Shown: positions 40,248-49,602 of the stretch, piece by piece
Layout of the letters: each line of letters begins with the position of its first letter
Numbering within the stretch: the first letter of the stretch is position 1
DNA from: Parafrankia irregularis
Lineage (GTDB): Bacteria; Actinomycetota; Actinomycetes; Frankiales; Frankiaceae
Length of the DNA: 64,000 bases
NCBI RefSeq assembly: GCF_001536285.1
Contig: NZ_FAOZ01000001.1
Coordinates: 372,001-436,000, forward strand
Reading direction: 5' to 3'
Position numbers and translations under genes: made by a program
The notes under the pieces: model-generated
What the model was told of the DNA's origin: nothing
Database searches by the model: none
What the model saw: the letters and a program-made list of their open reading frames with translations, nothing else

Positions 40248-43200
40248 ATGTCGGACGCCGAACGCGCCCCACAGCCCCCGATCGCGGTGGTCGGCGTCGG
40301 GGCCATCATGCCGGGATCGACCGACGCCGCGGGCTTCTGGACCTCGATCATCCGCGGTGAGGACCTGATCACGACGGTCCCGCCGTCCCACTGGCTGGTC
40401 GACGACTACTACGACCCGGACCCGACCACGCCGGACAAGACCTACGTCCGTCGCGGGTCCTTCCTGCCCACTGTGGCCTTCGACCCGACCCGGTTCGGCA
40501 TACCGCCCAACATCATCCCCGCGACGGACACGGCCCAGCTCTTCGCGCTGCTGGTGGCCGACCAGACCCTTCGCGACGCCCTGGGCGACCGGTACGACTC
40601 CGCCGACCGCAGCGGCATCGGGATCATCCTCGGCAGCGGGAACCTGGAGCTGCTGACCGAGGTCTCCACCCGGCTGGGCCGGCCCACCTGGCTGCGGACC
40701 CTGCGCGAGCTGGGCTACCCGCCCGAGGAGGCGGAGCGGATCTGCCAGCGCATGCTCCGGGACTATCCGCAGTGGCAGGAGGCCACCCTGCCGGGCGGTC
40801 TGGGCAACATCGTCGCGGGCCGGGTCGCGAACAAGCTTGACCTGCACGCGGTGAACTACACCGTCGACGCGGCCTGCGCGAGTTCGCTGGCGGCCGTCTC
40901 CGCCGGCGTGAACGAGCTGGTCCTGGGCCGCGCCGACATGATCATCGCCGGTGGGGTGGACGCGCTGAACAACCCGACCACCTTCGTCAGCTTCTCCAAG
41001 ACACCGGCGCTGTCCCCGTCCGAGGACTGCCGGCCCTTCTCCGCCGCGGCGGACGGGACGCTGCTCGGCGAAGGGGTCGGCATGGTCGCGCTCAAGCGGC
41101 TCGCCGACGCGCAAAGTGACGGTGACCGGATCTACGCGGTCATCCGGGGCATCGGGTCGTCGTCCGACGGCCAGGGCCAGGCGATCTACGCGCCGGCGAT
41201 CGGCGGCCAGGTCCGCGCGGTGCGGGCCGCCTACGCCGACGCCGGGTACGGGCCGGACACGGTCGAGCTGGTCGAGGCACACGGTACGGGCACACCGGTC
41301 GGAGATCGGATCGAGGTGAACGCGCTGTCCGAGGTGTTCGGGGAGAGCGGGCGTCCCGATCGGCGCTGGTGCGCGCTGGGGTCGGTGAAGTCGCAGATCG
41401 GGCACACGAAGTCGGCGGCCGGAGCGGCCGGCCTGCTCAAGGTCGTGCTCGCCCTGCACCACCGGGTGCTCCCCCCGACCATCAAGGTCGGCGAGCCGAA
41501 CGCCGACCTCGATCTCGAGTCCGGGCCGTTCTACCTGAACACGGTCAGCCGGCCGTGGCTGCGCACAGCCGCCTATCCGCGCCGTGGCTCGGTGTCGAGC
41601 TTCGGCTTCGGCGGCATCAACTTCCACATCGCGGTCGAGGAGGCCCCGGATCCGGTCGACCGGCCGGATGGCGACGCGCCCGCGTCGTTCCGTTCCACCG
41701 AGTCGTCCCGTTCCGCCGCGTCGTCCCGTTCCGCCGCGTCGCCCCGTTTCACGGTGTCGACGTCCACGCATCGGTCCTGGCCCGGTCCCGGCAGCGAGCT
41801 GATCCTGTTCTCCGCCGAATCCCCGGAGGATCTCCTGCGGGCCGTCCGCGCGGTTGAGGCGCGCCCGCCAGCCGAGGTCGCCCGCGAGCGTGCCGCCGAC
41901 TTCGACCCTCGCCACCCCGCCCGGCTCGCGGTGGTCGCGAACACCACCGAGTGCCTCACCGACGCACTCGACCAGGCGGCGAACCTGATCGCCCAGCGGC
42001 CAGGGCAGTCCTTCACCAACCCGCGGGGCGTGCACTACGCGGCCGGCGCGCCACCATCCGCGCGGCCGGTCTTCCTCTTCCCCGGCCAGGGCAGCCAGTT
42101 CAGCGGGATGGGCGTGGACGTGGCCGTGCGCTACCCGGCCGCGAAGGCGGTCTGGGACCGGTTCGGCGACCTGAAGATCGGCGAACCGGCGAACGGCGGC
42201 CCCGCGAACGGCAGCGCGGCCGGCGGCAGCGCGGCGAACGGCTCGGACACGCTGCGGCGGGTCGTCTTCCCGCCGCCGGCGTTCACCACCGCCGAACGCG
42301 CGGCGCACCGGGACGCGCTGACCGCGGCCGCGCAGCCCGCCATCGCCGCCCACTCCCTGGCCCTGCTCGCGGTGCTGGCGTCCTACGGCGTCGAGCCGGC
42401 CGCGGTGGCCGGGCACAGCTTCGGTGAGCTCACCGCCCTGCACGCGGCCGGGGTCTTCGACGCGGACCAGCTCATCCGGCTCGCCCACTTCCGCGGTGAG
42501 CTGATGCGCCGGACCATCGCCACGACACCGGGCCGGATGCTCGCCGTGTCGGCCGCGCGCGACGACGTGATCTCCGTGATCGACGGGGCCAGGCTCTCCG
42601 AGGTGTGGCTGACGAACCACAACGCTCCCCGCCAGGTCGTCCTCTCCGGCTCCGGCGAGTGCCTGGAGGCCATGCGCGAACGGCTCGCCGCCGACGGCGT
42701 CACCACCCGTTGGCTGGACACGGCCACGGCCTTCCACTGCCCGCTGGTCCGCGCGGCCCGCGATCCGCTGCGACGGTTCCTCGACGACGTGCCGATGCGC
42801 CCGCCGCGGATTCCGGTGCACGCCGGGCTCGACGGAAGGCCGCACCCCGACGACCCGGAGCTGATCCGCGACCGGATCGCCGAGCAGCTCACCTCGCCCG
42901 TGCTGTTCCTCGACGAGATCGAGGCCCTGTACACGTCCGGGGCGCGGGTGTTCGTCGAGGTCGGCCCCGGTTCCACGCTGACCGGGCTGGTCGGGCAGAT
43001 CCTCGATGGCCGTGAGCACGTCGCCGTCAGCCTGGACCGCCCCGGGCAGGACGGTGACGCGTCGCTCCAGTCCGCGCTGGGCCTGCTGGCCGTGCACGGC
43101 GTGCCCCTCGACCTGCGTCTGGTCACGGACGCACCGCGACCCGCGACGCCGACCCGGAGGCCGGTGATGACGATGGAGATCGACGGAGCGAACTACGGGC

Positions 43201-46200
43201 ATCTGGGCATGTCGACCGGGTCACGCGAGGCGCAGGTCGCCGCCGGCTCTGTCACGGTGCCATCGAACGGGACCGGTAACGGGCACTATCCGACGCGCGG
43301 CCTGTCCTCGCCGGCACCGGTCACGCCGCCGCGGCCGTCCCCCACCCCGGCGGAACCGACGCCATCGCCGCAGGCCACGGCACCGCGACAGACCACGGCG
43401 TCTCCGGAGGCGATGGCACCGCCCGAGACAACGGCACCGCCCGTGAGCACGGCACCGCCCGCGACCATGGCGTCTCCGGAGCCGATGGCACCGCCGGAGG
43501 CCATGGCACCGCCGGACGCGATGCCGCTACCGGAGCCCGTTTCGACGTCTGAGCCCATGGCGGTGCCCAGGGCGACGCCGGCGCCGGGGGCGATCGACAT
43601 GTCGGGATCGGCCTGGTCGGCCGCACTCGTCGACGTACACCGGCGGACCACGGAGGCGCACACCGCCTTCGCGCAGCTCATGACCGAGGCACACCTGGAG
43701 TTCCTGCGCATGTCGGGCACTGCCTTCACCTGGCTGCTCGCCGGGCAGGACGAAGCGGGCGCCGGGGACGTCCTGTACACCGAGGCTGCGTCCAGCCCGC
43801 CGGCACCGCTCGCCCCCGCCCCTGTCCCTGCCCCCATCGCGGCACCCGTCGCGGCCCCCGCCCAGGTAGCCCCGGGGCCGGCCGCCCCTGCCCAGGAAGC
43901 ACCCAGCCCCGCGCCCGTCAGCGCGCCCTCCGGCACCCCGACGAGCGCGGCACCGGATGTGGCGGTGCAGCCGCCGGAGACCAGCGAGGCCACGCCGCCC
44001 ATGGCCGCACCGGATCCCGAGGAGATCGCACGGCTGCTGATCGACACCGTGGCCGAGCGCACCGGTTATCCGGTCTCGGTGCTCTCGCTGGACATGGAGA
44101 TGGAGAACGACCTCGGCATCGACTCGCTGAAGAAGATCGAGATCCTGTCCGCGCTGCGCCAGCACGCGGGCGACGCGGTGCTCGACATGAGCGAGGGCGA
44201 CAACATCGCCGAGCTGGGCGCGGCCCGGACACTGCGCGACGTGGTGGAGCTGATCCGCCGGCACATCGACGAGGCTGCCGGGGGCGAAGCCGGAGCCGCG
44301 GCCGGTACCGGCCCGACGACGAACGAGGCGACCGGCGACCAGAACATCCAGGTGGGGCAGCCGAACGGGCAGCAGCCGGCCCCCGACGACCCGGCCGCAC
44401 CGGCCGCCGGGGGTGAGGCCCCCTTTCGAGGCGGCGCGCCAACCGGTCAGGGCGGAGGCGGATCCGACGACGCGGCCGGGCTGACCGCCTCGGTCGAGGC
44501 CCTCGTCCGGGCACCGGCTCCCGGACTGGCGCTGCCTGGGCTGGGCCTGGGACCCCTGGTGATCGTCGACGGCGGGAGCGGGGTGGCCGCACCGCTGGCG
44601 GACCGGCTGCGGGCGGCCGGCCTCGACGTGACGGTCCGGGGCGGTGACCAGCCGAAGCCGGACGGCACGTCGCCCCCGGGCGGTGAGCTGTCCCCGGACG
44701 GCATACTGCCCGCCGAGACCGGTGGCCTGATCCTGCTCGGCGCGCTGGCCGAGCTCGGCGCCACCCAGCCGGCGCAGCCGGCAGCGGTGGCGGCCCTGGC
44801 GGTTCAGGAGGAGTCCTTCCGCTGGGTGCGCGCGGCCGCCGCCACCGCCGTGGCCCGCGCCGGCGTCCTCGTGACCGTCCAGGACACCGGTGGCGACTTC
44901 GGGCTGTCCGGCCGCCACGGCGACCGGGCCTGGCTCGGCGGTCTGGCCGCGTTGGCCCGCGCCGCGGGCACCGAGTGGCCGGAGACGTCGGTGAAGGCCA
45001 TCGACTGTGAGCGGGGTGGGCGGGACGCCGGCCAGGTGGCCGCCGCCATCGCGCAGGAGGTGCTCTGGGGCGGCGCCGAACGGGATGTCGGGCTGTCGGC
45101 CGGCGGCACCCGTGTCGCCGCTCGCACCGTGCCGGCCCCGCTCGCGACGTCCGGGGCAGACCGGACCGGGGAGAGCCCGCAGGCGGGGCTGCGCCTCGGC
45201 CCCGACTCGGTGGTGGTCGCCACCGGCGGGGCTCGCGGGATCACCGCCGCCGCCATGCTGGAACTGGCGCGGCGCTACCGCCCGCGGCTGGCGCTGCTGG
45301 GTCGCACCAGGCTGGCGGACGAGCCGGCGGGCCTGGCGGCGGCGACGGACGAGGCCGGGCTGATCCAGTTGTTGGCGTCCCAGCGCGGTCCGGAGGTGGG
45401 ACCGGCGCGGATCCGCGCCGAGGCGCGCGAGGTGCTCGCTGTCCGCGAGGTGCGTGCCACCCTCGCCGCGCTGGCGGAGCTCGGCGTCCCGGCCCGCTAC
45501 CTGGTCGCCGACGTACGCGACGCCGACGCGGTGTCGGCGGCGCTCGGCGAGGTCCGGCGGGAGTGGGGGCCGGTGACCGCGTTCGTCCACGGCGCCGGAA
45601 CACTCGCGGACAAGCTCATCCCCGACAAGTCGGACGAGGCGTTCCACCGGGTGCTCGCCACGAAGGCCGGTGGCCTGCTGACCATGCTCACCCAGCTGCG
45701 TGACGACCCACTCGACCTGATCTGCCTGTTCTCCTCGGTGACCGGCTGGTTCGGGAACGCCGGCCAGTGCGACTACGCGATGGCCAACGCCACTGTGGAT
45801 CAGGTGGCCTCGGTGCTCGCGGCGGGCGGGGATGCCGCGCGCCCCGGCGACGGCCGGGCGGACGATCAGTCGGGTGATCGGGCGGACGATCGCGGCGATC
45901 GGGTGGTCCGGTCGATCGCCTGGGGGCCGTGGGCCGGGGGCATGGTCGACCCGCTGCTCGCCGGCGTGTTCGCCCAGGCCGGTGTCGCGGCCATCCCGGT
46001 CGCCCGGGGCGCCGCCGCCTTCGCCGACGAGATCGCCCGGCACCGGCCGGATCCCCGGATCATGATCGCCGCGTCGGGCCCGAACGCCACCAGCGTTGAT
46101 CATCTGGACGGCCTCGACCGGTCCGACGACAAGGCCGACGGTGACAGCTGGGCGAGGGCCGGGCTGCTGGGGCAGGTCACCGTGCGCCGGCAGACCCATT

Positions 46201-47072
46201 CCTGGCTTTCGGACCACAGCCCGGCCGGCACGGCGGTGGCGCCGCTGGCGCTGGCCCTCGACTGGCTGGCGCGGGGGGCACGGGCCAGCACCCGCGACGT
46301 CGAGTCCGGCCTGCTCCTGCGGGACCTGCGGGTGCTGCGCAAGGCCTCGCTCCCCCACCTGGCCGACCAGGGCCACCACCTGCTTGTCCGCGCCGACACA
46401 GCCGACGCGGCCGGCGCACCCGAGCGGGCGGGCACGCCCGGCCCGCCGGAGCTGGTCCTACGGCTGTACGGCGATGACGGCGCGCCCCGGTACTCCGCGC
46501 GGCTGACCCGCCAGCCCGACCGCGGACGCGGGCCGTCCGGGCCGTCCGGGGCGGCCGGGGCGGCCGGCTCCACCGACGGTTCCTGGCCGACTCCGGACGG
46601 GCTGATCCCCGGCGGCCCGGATCAGGACCAGACCCGCATCTACGCCCAGGACGCCCTCTTCCACGGCCCCCGTTTCCAGGCCATCACCGAGATGACGGCC
46701 ATGTCCGAACAGGGCGCCGAGGCCGTCGTCGTCGGGGTCGACGCGCTGGACTGGGGCGGCGGCGCCGACTGGTATCTCGACGTCGCGGCCTTGGACGGCG
46801 GGATGCAGCTCGCCGGTGTCTGGGCCTGGCGGGTGCTCGGCGGCGCCCTGCCGGTGGCCGTCCGGGAGTGCCGCATCCACCAGCCCGGCCTGCTGACCCG
46901 GCCGGCCCGCGCGGTCGTGCTGGCGGCGGGGATGAACGGCGACAGCGTCACCTTCTGCGATGTCGCGGTCGTCGACGACGACGGTGCCGCCCGGATCGAG
47001 CTGATCGGCGTGGAACTGGTCCTGCGGCCCGACCGGGTGAAAACCGCCCAGGGGGTCCGCCCGCGGGTCTAG
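40248..47072 (+). CDS. PfaA/Hgl-like iterative type I synthase, KS-AT-ACP-KR-DH
   Basis: A 2274-residue multidomain synthase. The ketosynthase (about 10-460) has active Cys 210 in VDAACASSLAAVSAG, His 345 in EAHGTGTPVGD and His 386 in SQIGHTKSAAGAAGL. The acyltransferase (about 600-960) has Ser 724 in AVAGHSFGELTALHAAG and His 830 in ATAFHCPLV. A Pro/Ala/Thr-rich linker and one carrier domain follow, with Ser 1293 in ENDLGIDSLKKIEIL. The ketoreductase (about 1650-1920) has VVATGGARGITAAAMLELAR and Tyr 1843 in GQCDYAMANATVDQ. The C-terminal PS-DH-type hot-dog dehydratase has His 1990 in HSWLSDHSPAG and Asp 2183 in DVAALDGGMQLAG. All catalytic residues are present. With PfaD it can fully reduce each extension. 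AAGGAGG precedes the ATG. A single carrier and no chain-length-factor KS set it apart from PUFA synthases. Confidence 0.93.
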   Translation: MSDAERAPQPPIAVVGVGAIMPGSTDAAGFWTSIIRGEDLITTVPPSHWLVDDYYDPDPTTPDKTYVRRGSFLPTVAFDPTRFGIPPNIIPATDTAQLFALLVADQTLRDALGDRYDSADRSGIGIILGSGNLELLTEVSTRLGRPTWLRTLRELGYPPEEAERICQRMLRDYPQWQEATLPGGLGNIVAGRVANKLDLHAVNYTVDAACASSLAAVSAGVNELVLGRADMIIAGGVDALNNPTTFVSFSKTPALSPSEDCRPFSAAADGTLLGEGVGMVALKRLADAQSDGDRIYAVIRGIGSSSDGQGQAIYAPAIGGQVRAVRAAYADAGYGPDTVELVEAHGTGTPVGDRIEVNALSEVFGESGRPDRRWCALGSVKSQIGHTKSAAGAAGLLKVVLALHHRVLPPTIKVGEPNADLDLESGPFYLNTVSRPWLRTAAYPRRGSVSSFGFGGINFHIAVEEAPDPVDRPDGDAPASFRSTESSRSAASSRSAASPRFTVSTSTHRSWPGPGSELILFSAESPEDLLRAVRAVEARPPAEVARERAADFDPRHPARLAVVANTTECLTDALDQAANLIAQRPGQSFTNPRGVHYAAGAPPSARPVFLFPGQGSQFSGMGVDVAVRYPAAKAVWDRFGDLKIGEPANGGPANGSAAGGSAANGSDTLRRVVFPPPAFTTAERAAHRDALTAAAQPAIAAHSLALLAVLASYGVEPAAVAGHSFGELTALHAAGVFDADQLIRLAHFRGELMRRTIATTPGRMLAVSAARDDVISVIDGARLSEVWLTNHNAPRQVVLSGSGECLEAMRERLAADGVTTRWLDTATAFHCPLVRAARDPLRRFLDDVPMRPPRIPVHAGLDGRPHPDDPELIRDRIAEQLTSPVLFLDEIEALYTSGARVFVEVGPGSTLTGLVGQILDGREHVAVSLDRPGQDGDASLQSALGLLAVHGVPLDLRLVTDAPRPATPTRRPVMTMEIDGANYGHLGMSTGSREAQVAAGSVTVPSNGTGNGHYPTRGLSSPAPVTPPRPSPTPAEPTPSPQATAPRQTTASPEAMAPPETTAPPVSTAPPATMASPEPMAPPEAMAPPDAMPLPEPVSTSEPMAVPRATPAPGAIDMSGSAWSAALVDVHRRTTEAHTAFAQLMTEAHLEFLRMSGTAFTWLLAGQDEAGAGDVLYTEAASSPPAPLAPAPVPAPIAAPVAAPAQVAPGPAAPAQEAPSPAPVSAPSGTPTSAAPDVAVQPPETSEATPPMAAPDPEEIARLLIDTVAERTGYPVSVLSLDMEMENDLGIDSLKKIEILSALRQHAGDAVLDMSEGDNIAELGAARTLRDVVELIRRHIDEAAGGEAGAAAGTGPTTNEATGDQNIQVGQPNGQQPAPDDPAAPAAGGEAPFRGGAPTGQGGGGSDDAAGLTASVEALVRAPAPGLALPGLGLGPLVIVDGGSGVAAPLADRLRAAGLDVTVRGGDQPKPDGTSPPGGELSPDGILPAETGGLILLGALAELGATQPAQPAAVAALAVQEESFRWVRAAAATAVARAGVLVTVQDTGGDFGLSGRHGDRAWLGGLAALARAAGTEWPETSVKAIDCERGGRDAGQVAAAIAQEVLWGGAERDVGLSAGGTRVAARTVPAPLATSGADRTGESPQAGLRLGPDSVVVATGGARGITAAAMLELARRYRPRLALLGRTRLADEPAGLAAATDEAGLIQLLASQRGPEVGPARIRAEAREVLAVREVRATLAALAELGVPARYLVADVRDADAVSAALGEVRREWGPVTAFVHGAGTLADKLIPDKSDEAFHRVLATKAGGLLTMLTQLRDDPLDLICLFSSVTGWFGNAGQCDYAMANATVDQVASVLAAGGDAARPGDGRADDQSGDRADDRGDRVVRSIAWGPWAGGMVDPLLAGVFAQAGVAAIPVARGAAAFADEIARHRPDPRIMIAASGPNATSVDHLDGLDRSDDKADGDSWARAGLLGQVTVRRQTHSWLSDHSPAGTAVAPLALALDWLARGARASTRDVESGLLLRDLRVLRKASLPHLADQGHHLLVRADTADAAGAPERAGTPGPPELVLRLYGDDGAPRYSARLTRQPDRGRGPSGPSGAAGAAGSTDGSWPTPDGLIPGGPDQDQTRIYAQDALFHGPRFQAITEMTAMSEQGAEAVVVGVDALDWGGGADWYLDVAALDGGMQLAGVWAWRVLGGALPVAVRECRIHQPGLLTRPARAVVLAAGMNGDSVTFCDVAVVDDDGAARIELIGVELVLRPDRVKTAQGVRPRV

Positions 47073-49591
47073 TCGACGACGCGCAGCGCGGCCGGGACGT
47101 CCATCCGGCGCACACGCCGCGCGGCCAGCAGGGGGGCTGCCGCCACCGTCAGCACCCCGAGCAGCAGGCTGGTGGCCACCGTCCGCGCGGACAGGGTCGC
47201 CGGGATCCCGAGGTCGGGCAGGGTCTCGGCGACCAGCACCTCGACCGTGTACCGAAGCGCCCAGTAGCCGGCGAGCAGGCCGAGCAGCGTCCCGAGCAGG
47301 CCGATGAGGGCGCTCTCGGCCACGGTCAGGCCGAGCACGGTGCGCGCCGGCAGGCCGAACGCCAGCATGGTCGCGTGTTCGCGGCGGCGTTCCTCCATCG
47401 CGATGGTCATCGCGTTGTAGGCGATGAGCAGGGCGAGCAGGAGCACCACGAGCTCGGCGATCCGCAGGATGCCGACGAAGTTGCGCAGCAGGGAGCGGAT
47501 CTCCTCGATGCTCGCCGTGGCCGGCACGACGGCGCCGGCGCCGGGGACGGTGAGGATCGCCCTCGTCGCCGCCGTCTCGTCGTAGCCGGGCGCGGGCCGG
47601 ACCATCAGCGAGTTCGTCTCGCCGGCGAGGTTGAACGCGCCGGCAGACCCGCTGTCGAGGAACACCACCGAGCGCACCGGGAAGGCGTGGATGCCGGCCA
47701 CCCGCACCGGTGTGTCGACGGACCGCAGCCCGCCGCCCACCCGGGTCGGATGGCGCAGTGTCAACGTGTCCCCGGGCTCGACGCCCAGGTCCTCCGCGGC
47801 CTTCTGCGCGATGAGCAGACCACCGGTCGCAGCGCCCTTGGTCACCCGCGGGGTCCACATCGCGTCGTGGTAGGCGAAGACGTAGGTGATCACATTCACG
47901 CCGTCACCAGCTCCGGGCGCGGCGCCGGCACCCGCGGGCAGCAGTTGTCCCGGCAGTGCCAGGCCGGTGTCGACCTCCGCGACCGCGGGCAGGCGGCGGA
48001 CGGCGGCGACGGTCGGCCCGTCCACCGGCTCCACCGCGGGCAGCGTCACGCGTAGGCGGTCCCGGGCGCCGGTGGTCAGCTCCGCCTCGGCGCGATCGGT
48101 CGTCCCGGTGAACGTGTCGAGCTGACCGGTGAACACGACAAGGGCGGTGATGGCCGCCGCGATGCCCAGGGCGGTCAGCAGCGTCCGGCGCGGGGTTCGG
48201 GCCAGGTTGCGCACCGGCATCCGCCGAATGCTCCCGCCGGGTGACGGCAGCCGCCGCGCGGCCCGCACCAGTGAGCTGGAGCGCGCGGCGACCGCCGTGA
48301 CCCGGATCGCCTCGACCGGCTCCGAGCGCACCACCCGCAGGACCGGCCCGACGGCGGCCAGCAGTGGGAGCACCAGCCCGATCACCGCGGCTCGGGCGAA
48401 GATCGAGGCCTGGAAGTCGGTATGCCAGTAGGGCAGCGGGCCGATGTCGCGCATCAGCGAACCCATGGCGGCGGCGACCAGGAGCCCGACGCCGATGCCG
48501 GCGACGACGCCGAGCACGGCCACCTGCACGCCCAGCAGCAACGGCCGCAGCGCGAGCAGGCCGGGACGCACGCCAAGTGCCATCGCGATGCCGATCTCCC
48601 GGCGCTGGGCGTCGACCGCCCGGCCGACCAGGTTGAACGCGGCGAAGACCGCACCGGCCAGCACGAGGACAGCCAGCACATCCCACAGGCGCTGGTCACT
48701 GTCGATCGCGTCGTAGAGCAGTCGGTAGGACGCCAGTTCGCCCCGGTCCGTGACGGTGGTGCTTACGTCCGGGAATGTCGCGGCCAGCGCGCCGGACAGT
48801 TCCACCCGCACGGTGTCGACATCGGTGCCCGGACGGACGGTGAGCACCACGTCGTTGACCCGGCCAGGCAGGCCAGCCAGGCGCTGCGCGGTCGGGAGCG
48901 AGGTGAACAGCGCGGCGAACCCGGTCTGGGTGATCAGACCCGGCTGATCCCCCGGCAGGACGAAGGACTCGGGCGACTGACCCTGCCCGACGTAGGTGAC
49001 CTCGGCCCCGCCGCTGATCTGGACAGTTCCGCTCGCCGGCAGGTGGTTCGCGTGGCCGAACGTGCGATCCAGCACGCCGACGGGCCGCCCGGGCGCGGAC
49101 ACGCCGCTCGCGGACGCGCCGAGCCCGTGGCCGACCTCGACCGCCACGGAGTCGACCGGCGGTGACGCGGTCAGATCGCTCCCGACGACCTCGCCGCGCG
49201 CGAGGACGTCCCGGTCGCCGGCGGTCACCTCGACCTCGGCCGGGAAGATCAGCCGCTCGACGACGCCGGCCACATCCGGCGCGCTCGGCAGGGAGCGGAC
49301 GAGACCGGCGAGCCGGCCCTGCTCGACCGTGCTCCCGGCGTTCAGGTGCGCGCGCAGGTCGTGGACGTGGAGCTGGGCGAAGCTGGCGTCGTAGGACTGC
49401 CGCCGCCACTGCGAGGAGCTGGACAGCCCGGCGTACAGGCCGGTGCCGAGACCGATCGTGACGGCCAGCGCGAGCACCAGCAGCCAGCGCTGGCGCAGGT
49501 CCCGCCACGACCAGCGCAGCCACAGCGCCACCGACCCGACCGCTGCCGACCGGTTCGCCGCCGACCGCTCCCCCGTCGATCCGACCCCCAC
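47069..49591 (-). CDS. ABC transporter permease, FtsX/MacB-type, two FtsX modules
   Basis: An 840-residue inner-membrane permease. An N-terminal span (WLLVLALAVTIGLGTGLYAG, about 36-55) is followed by a large periplasmic-type domain, an FtsX core (about 300-420, with DAQRREIGIAMALGVRP), a second N-terminal span (LLTALGIAAAITALVVFTG), another external domain, and a second FtsX core near the C-terminus with MEERRREHATMLAFGLPART. This duplicated layout is that of LolE/MacB-like exporters acting on lipids, lipoproteins or peptides. It starts 11 bases after the ATPase gene. Its stop shares CTAG with the stop of the synthase coming the other way. The substrate is unknown. Confidence 0.9.
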   Translation of the reverse strand: MGVGSTGERSAANRSAAVGSVALWLRWSWRDLRQRWLLVLALAVTIGLGTGLYAGLSSSSQWRRQSYDASFAQLHVHDLRAHLNAGSTVEQGRLAGLVRSLPSAPDVAGVVERLIFPAEVEVTAGDRDVLARGEVVGSDLTASPPVDSVAVEVGHGLGASASGVSAPGRPVGVLDRTFGHANHLPASGTVQISGGAEVTYVGQGQSPESFVLPGDQPGLITQTGFAALFTSLPTAQRLAGLPGRVNDVVLTVRPGTDVDTVRVELSGALAATFPDVSTTVTDRGELASYRLLYDAIDSDQRLWDVLAVLVLAGAVFAAFNLVGRAVDAQRREIGIAMALGVRPGLLALRPLLLGVQVAVLGVVAGIGVGLLVAAAMGSLMRDIGPLPYWHTDFQASIFARAAVIGLVLPLLAAVGPVLRVVRSEPVEAIRVTAVAARSSSLVRAARRLPSPGGSIRRMPVRNLARTPRRTLLTALGIAAAITALVVFTGQLDTFTGTTDRAEAELTTGARDRLRVTLPAVEPVDGPTVAAVRRLPAVAEVDTGLALPGQLLPAGAGAAPGAGDGVNVITYVFAYHDAMWTPRVTKGAATGGLLIAQKAAEDLGVEPGDTLTLRHPTRVGGGLRSVDTPVRVAGIHAFPVRSVVFLDSGSAGAFNLAGETNSLMVRPAPGYDETAATRAILTVPGAGAVVPATASIEEIRSLLRNFVGILRIAELVVLLLALLIAYNAMTIAMEERRREHATMLAFGLPARTVLGLTVAESALIGLLGTLLGLLAGYWALRYTVEVLVAETLPDLGIPATLSARTVATSLLLGVLTVAAAPLLAARRVRRMDVPAALRVVD

Positions 49592-49602
49592 GGCAGGCCC
49601 GC

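Noticed and set aside
39966-46379. Very long minus-strand frames (over 900 codons) opposite the synthase
   Set aside because: Arg/Gly/His-rich translations with no domains; shadows of the plus-strand synthase.
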